A DNA stretch of 64,000 nucleotides from Agelaius tricolor (lineage: Eukaryota; Chordata; Aves; Passeriformes; Icteridae). The stretch spans positions 21,395,744 to 21,459,743 of the forward strand of contig JALJCS010000004.1 of assembly GCA_023055355.1 (NCBI GenBank), read 5' to 3'. The notes under the pieces were generated by a model. It saw nothing but the letters and a program-made list of their open reading frames with translations. It was not told where the DNA came from and searched no databases. Numbering within the stretch: the first letter of the stretch is position 1; every line of letters starts with the position of its first letter. Positions 61,501-64,000 of the stretch are shown one piece after another. The position numbers were made by a program, and so were the translations under genes.

Positions 61501-64000
61501 CCAAGCAACAAAAAGCAGCTTTTCATACAAAGCTGTTGTCACTAGGTCCTGTATAAGAAGGTGTTTAAAATATACACAAGCAGTGAAATAGAGAATCATA
61601 TTTCACCAATTATTCTGATGAATTTTGCTATGGAAGTCTGAAGTCTAGCACAACATGAGAGCTTTTTGTACTAACTCTATTTTAAGACTCCTCTAGCACG
61701 GATCACAGATCTGTTCTGTACTAATACTGTTCCCAAAGTCAATCGTTAGAAACCGCTATCTCCTCTAGCTGTGAAAGACAGAATAAAAATAATTAAGGCA
61801 AGAATTAAAACAACTGGTTCATACAGTGCAATCCAACTTCAGTCAGAATACAGAACATCTTAAACAAAATGTTTCCGAATGCATTGTTTGTCCTCCTCAC
61901 TTCTAAAAACTCTATTACTACAGTTTGGAAAGGTAACTGAGTAAAATGAACATACCCCAGGTTATTCTCTTACCTTAGATATAACAAATTAATAGAGAAA
62001 AGTAAGAAAATAGGGATAATTTATTGCTATACAACTCCTCAACAGACTTTGATGACACATTGATCAGTCCTGCCAAAGAACTGGAAGCTCCCAGAGGACC
62101 TGGTGCTCTCTAACACATAGACTGGAAGCTATTCTGCTCCATACAGTACTGGAAAGAAGACCTCAAGGTGAGCTCTGTGGCAGCCTCAGCACATGCAGTG
62201 CTTTCAGGTGTGGGCAGCTCTGACACAGCCACAGCTCAGACATGCCTGCCTGATCCACATCTCTCTCTGGGGACTCAGTAACTGTCAGTCCCACACTCCA
62301 CCCGTGCTCAAGCTCTGCGAGTACAGAAGAACTCAGCAAAGACACAAGTCTAAGAAGTAGGCAGATGATGCCCATGTAAAAGATGGAATAAACTGACATT
62401 TAAAAGTAGGAGGCATAAAACAATGTCTACAGAAGCTGCAGATGTCTGCTCTGAACCAAAATGAGATGAAAATGTCATCCCTTACATAAAGATATTTCCT
62501 ACAGGACATGCAGTTATGTCAGCTTACATATACTTTTTCTTTTCTGATTTTCAATGGAAGATTTTTCCAAATACATGGTTACATGAAAAATAGCATTGGT
62601 GACAGTTTGACTGCTGCAATTACTGAATGGTTACTTTGTTTTTCCCAAATTGCTTGCTGAAGAAGGATGTGTAGACATTTAATGACAGGATATCTGAGTG
62701 ACCATATTGTGTTCTCAGAACGTAACAGAAAAAAGAAGCATAGCTTTTTGTGCATTTCTGCCTGATGTCAGGAAGTTACTTCTTATGAATACAGAAATCA
62801 TCATTAATTTTTAAGAGGATTTTAAAATTTTGTTTTATAAATGTCTTCCATGGAAAAGCAGATATTTAGCTCCTTCCCATTTCCCTACTGAGACTGTTTA
62901 TTATATAGCACTCTTCGCACATGAAGTTTGGATTAATTTTGCTGTGACTGAATTAAATCACAAATGCCTCTGAATTCTCAGGTAGCTGACTTACCCTTTT
63001 ATTCACAAATTCCAAGATACACATTTAAATATACTGGCCAATAATGATGGGAAAAATATCTTCTCATCACGCTCAGCTTGTTTTCCTCATGTTCAAATAC
63101 ACCAAGTTATTTATTTTCATATTTCAGTTCTCAACATATACTTACACTTCAGGCTTTTCAGAGCAGGCAATATTTTCTTATTAGTCTGGGCATTATGTAT
63201 TTATTTATATCTAATGTCAAGTTTAAGATATTGTTTTCATACAAACTCAATAATACAGATAATGATGAGGGGGGAGAGTGTTTCTGGGACTTTGGACTAT
63301 GGATAGATCCAGATGGTGAATCTCAGGTGTGAATGCATGTTTTGGAGAAGTTTGAGGTCCACTTAAGGGACAGATGACAGTCACTCCTTTCTCATGAAAG
63401 ACTCAAGAGTTATTTGTAACTCACAGTGACATTTCAACATTAAAAATAAAATAAGCAATATGTATGAGGCCTTTTTGTAATTTCATATACTTCATTTCCA
63501 TGAAATCATATTCTTATTAAAATATGATCCACATGGATAATTTTGCAACAAAGAACTACTCAGGTCAAACTTACCGATTAGGCAAGAACACTATTTTTGT
63601 GAGAAGAGCTGTATCTGAAGATACCAAGAAAACAAGTAGCTTCCTGGTAGGTAACTTAAACACTACAACACAAAATAGAACTTTGTGCATTCTCCCTCAG
63701 GGTAGGGTTTATTTCCTAGTTTCTTTAATAATGTTGGTTGAAATATTTAATGCATATTTTGAAAAACCTAACAAATATTCAGCTTTAGAGAGCTAACATC
63801 AAACAATTCTCACTGGTTCTCTCAATCAGCTTCCACCTACTTCAGCTCTCTAAATGCAATTCAGAAAGCCGCGAACAAAAAATTTAGGCTGAACTGTTCA
63901 GTCACAGACTAGCGTTCTGCCAAAACTCTGCAGCTCAATCCTGCTGACTTCATGTTGCTATTCAGGATATTTTACAATGACTGTTCTTTTCTAATGCTAC

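Larger units (their letters stand above)
34634..64000 (-). other. NTRK2: NTRK2 intron upstream of the T1 exon (partial)
   Basis: On the minus strand this is the 3' part of the intron between the transmembrane exon and the T1 exon. I searched for the reverse complement of the transmembrane exon (hydrophobic segment followed by KLARHSKFGMK) up to 64000 and did not find it, so the intron is at least 29 kb here. That fits the very long introns known for NTRK2 in other vertebrates. Recognisable contents are CR1 pieces at 36.6, 41.8 and 56.0 kb, a solo LTR at 53.79-54.49 kb, simple repeats at 45.77, 46.34, 57.2, 57.6 and 58.5 kb, and two unproven exon candidates at 35.5 and 45.2 kb. Elsewhere I see no gene. 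Confidence 0.85.

Noticed and set aside
62163..62399. Minus-strand frame with a hydrophobic start (SVYSIFYMGIICLLLRLVSLL)
   Set aside because: Considered as the TrkB transmembrane exon because of the SVY start, but the residues and the missing KLARHSKFGMK end do not match, and no donor sits at the right place.

Overview
The window looks like bird nuclear DNA, probably from a songbird; the species level is inference. It is AT-rich, CpG-poor and intron-like. It carries several decayed CR1 LINE pieces of the avian type and one solo LTR resembling passerine ERVL-class LTRs. No bacterial, organellar or CRISPR structure is visible.

The only gene I can support is NTRK2, which encodes the BDNF/NT-4 receptor TrkB, on the minus strand. 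Two exons are certain. The juxtamembrane exon of the kinase-bearing receptor lies at 9928-10116; it is 189 nt, 63 codons, and holds the Shc-binding NPQY motif. The terminal exon of the truncated receptor TrkB-T1 has its coding part at 34596-34633 and ends in the tail FVLFHKIPLDG and TAA. Both exons begin with GT in phase 1. Either can therefore follow the same upstream transmembrane exon: T1 gives a kinase-less receptor and skipping it gives the kinase receptor. I could not find the transmembrane and extracellular exons (expected above 64000) or the tyrosine kinase exons (expected below 1), so they should lie outside.

Layout: 1-9927 is intron downstream of the juxtamembrane exon. 10117 to roughly 32-34 kb is intron between the juxtamembrane exon and the T1 exon, with a decayed CR1 at 14.2 kb, another at 28.6 kb and simple repeats. 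About 32.1-34.6 kb could be T1 3'UTR, with an unresolved end. 34634-64000 is intron upstream of T1, with CR1 pieces at 36.6, 41.8 and 56 kb, a solo LTR at 53.8-54.5 kb with a perfect 5-bp target duplication, and an (AAAAG)n tract at 57.2 kb.

Most open frames in the window are short chance frames and are not annotated. I found no convincing novel multi-gene system. The most interesting items are the isoform-switch architecture, the long U-rich run before the T1 acceptor, and three small unproven exon-like segments that keep the local phase-1 frame.
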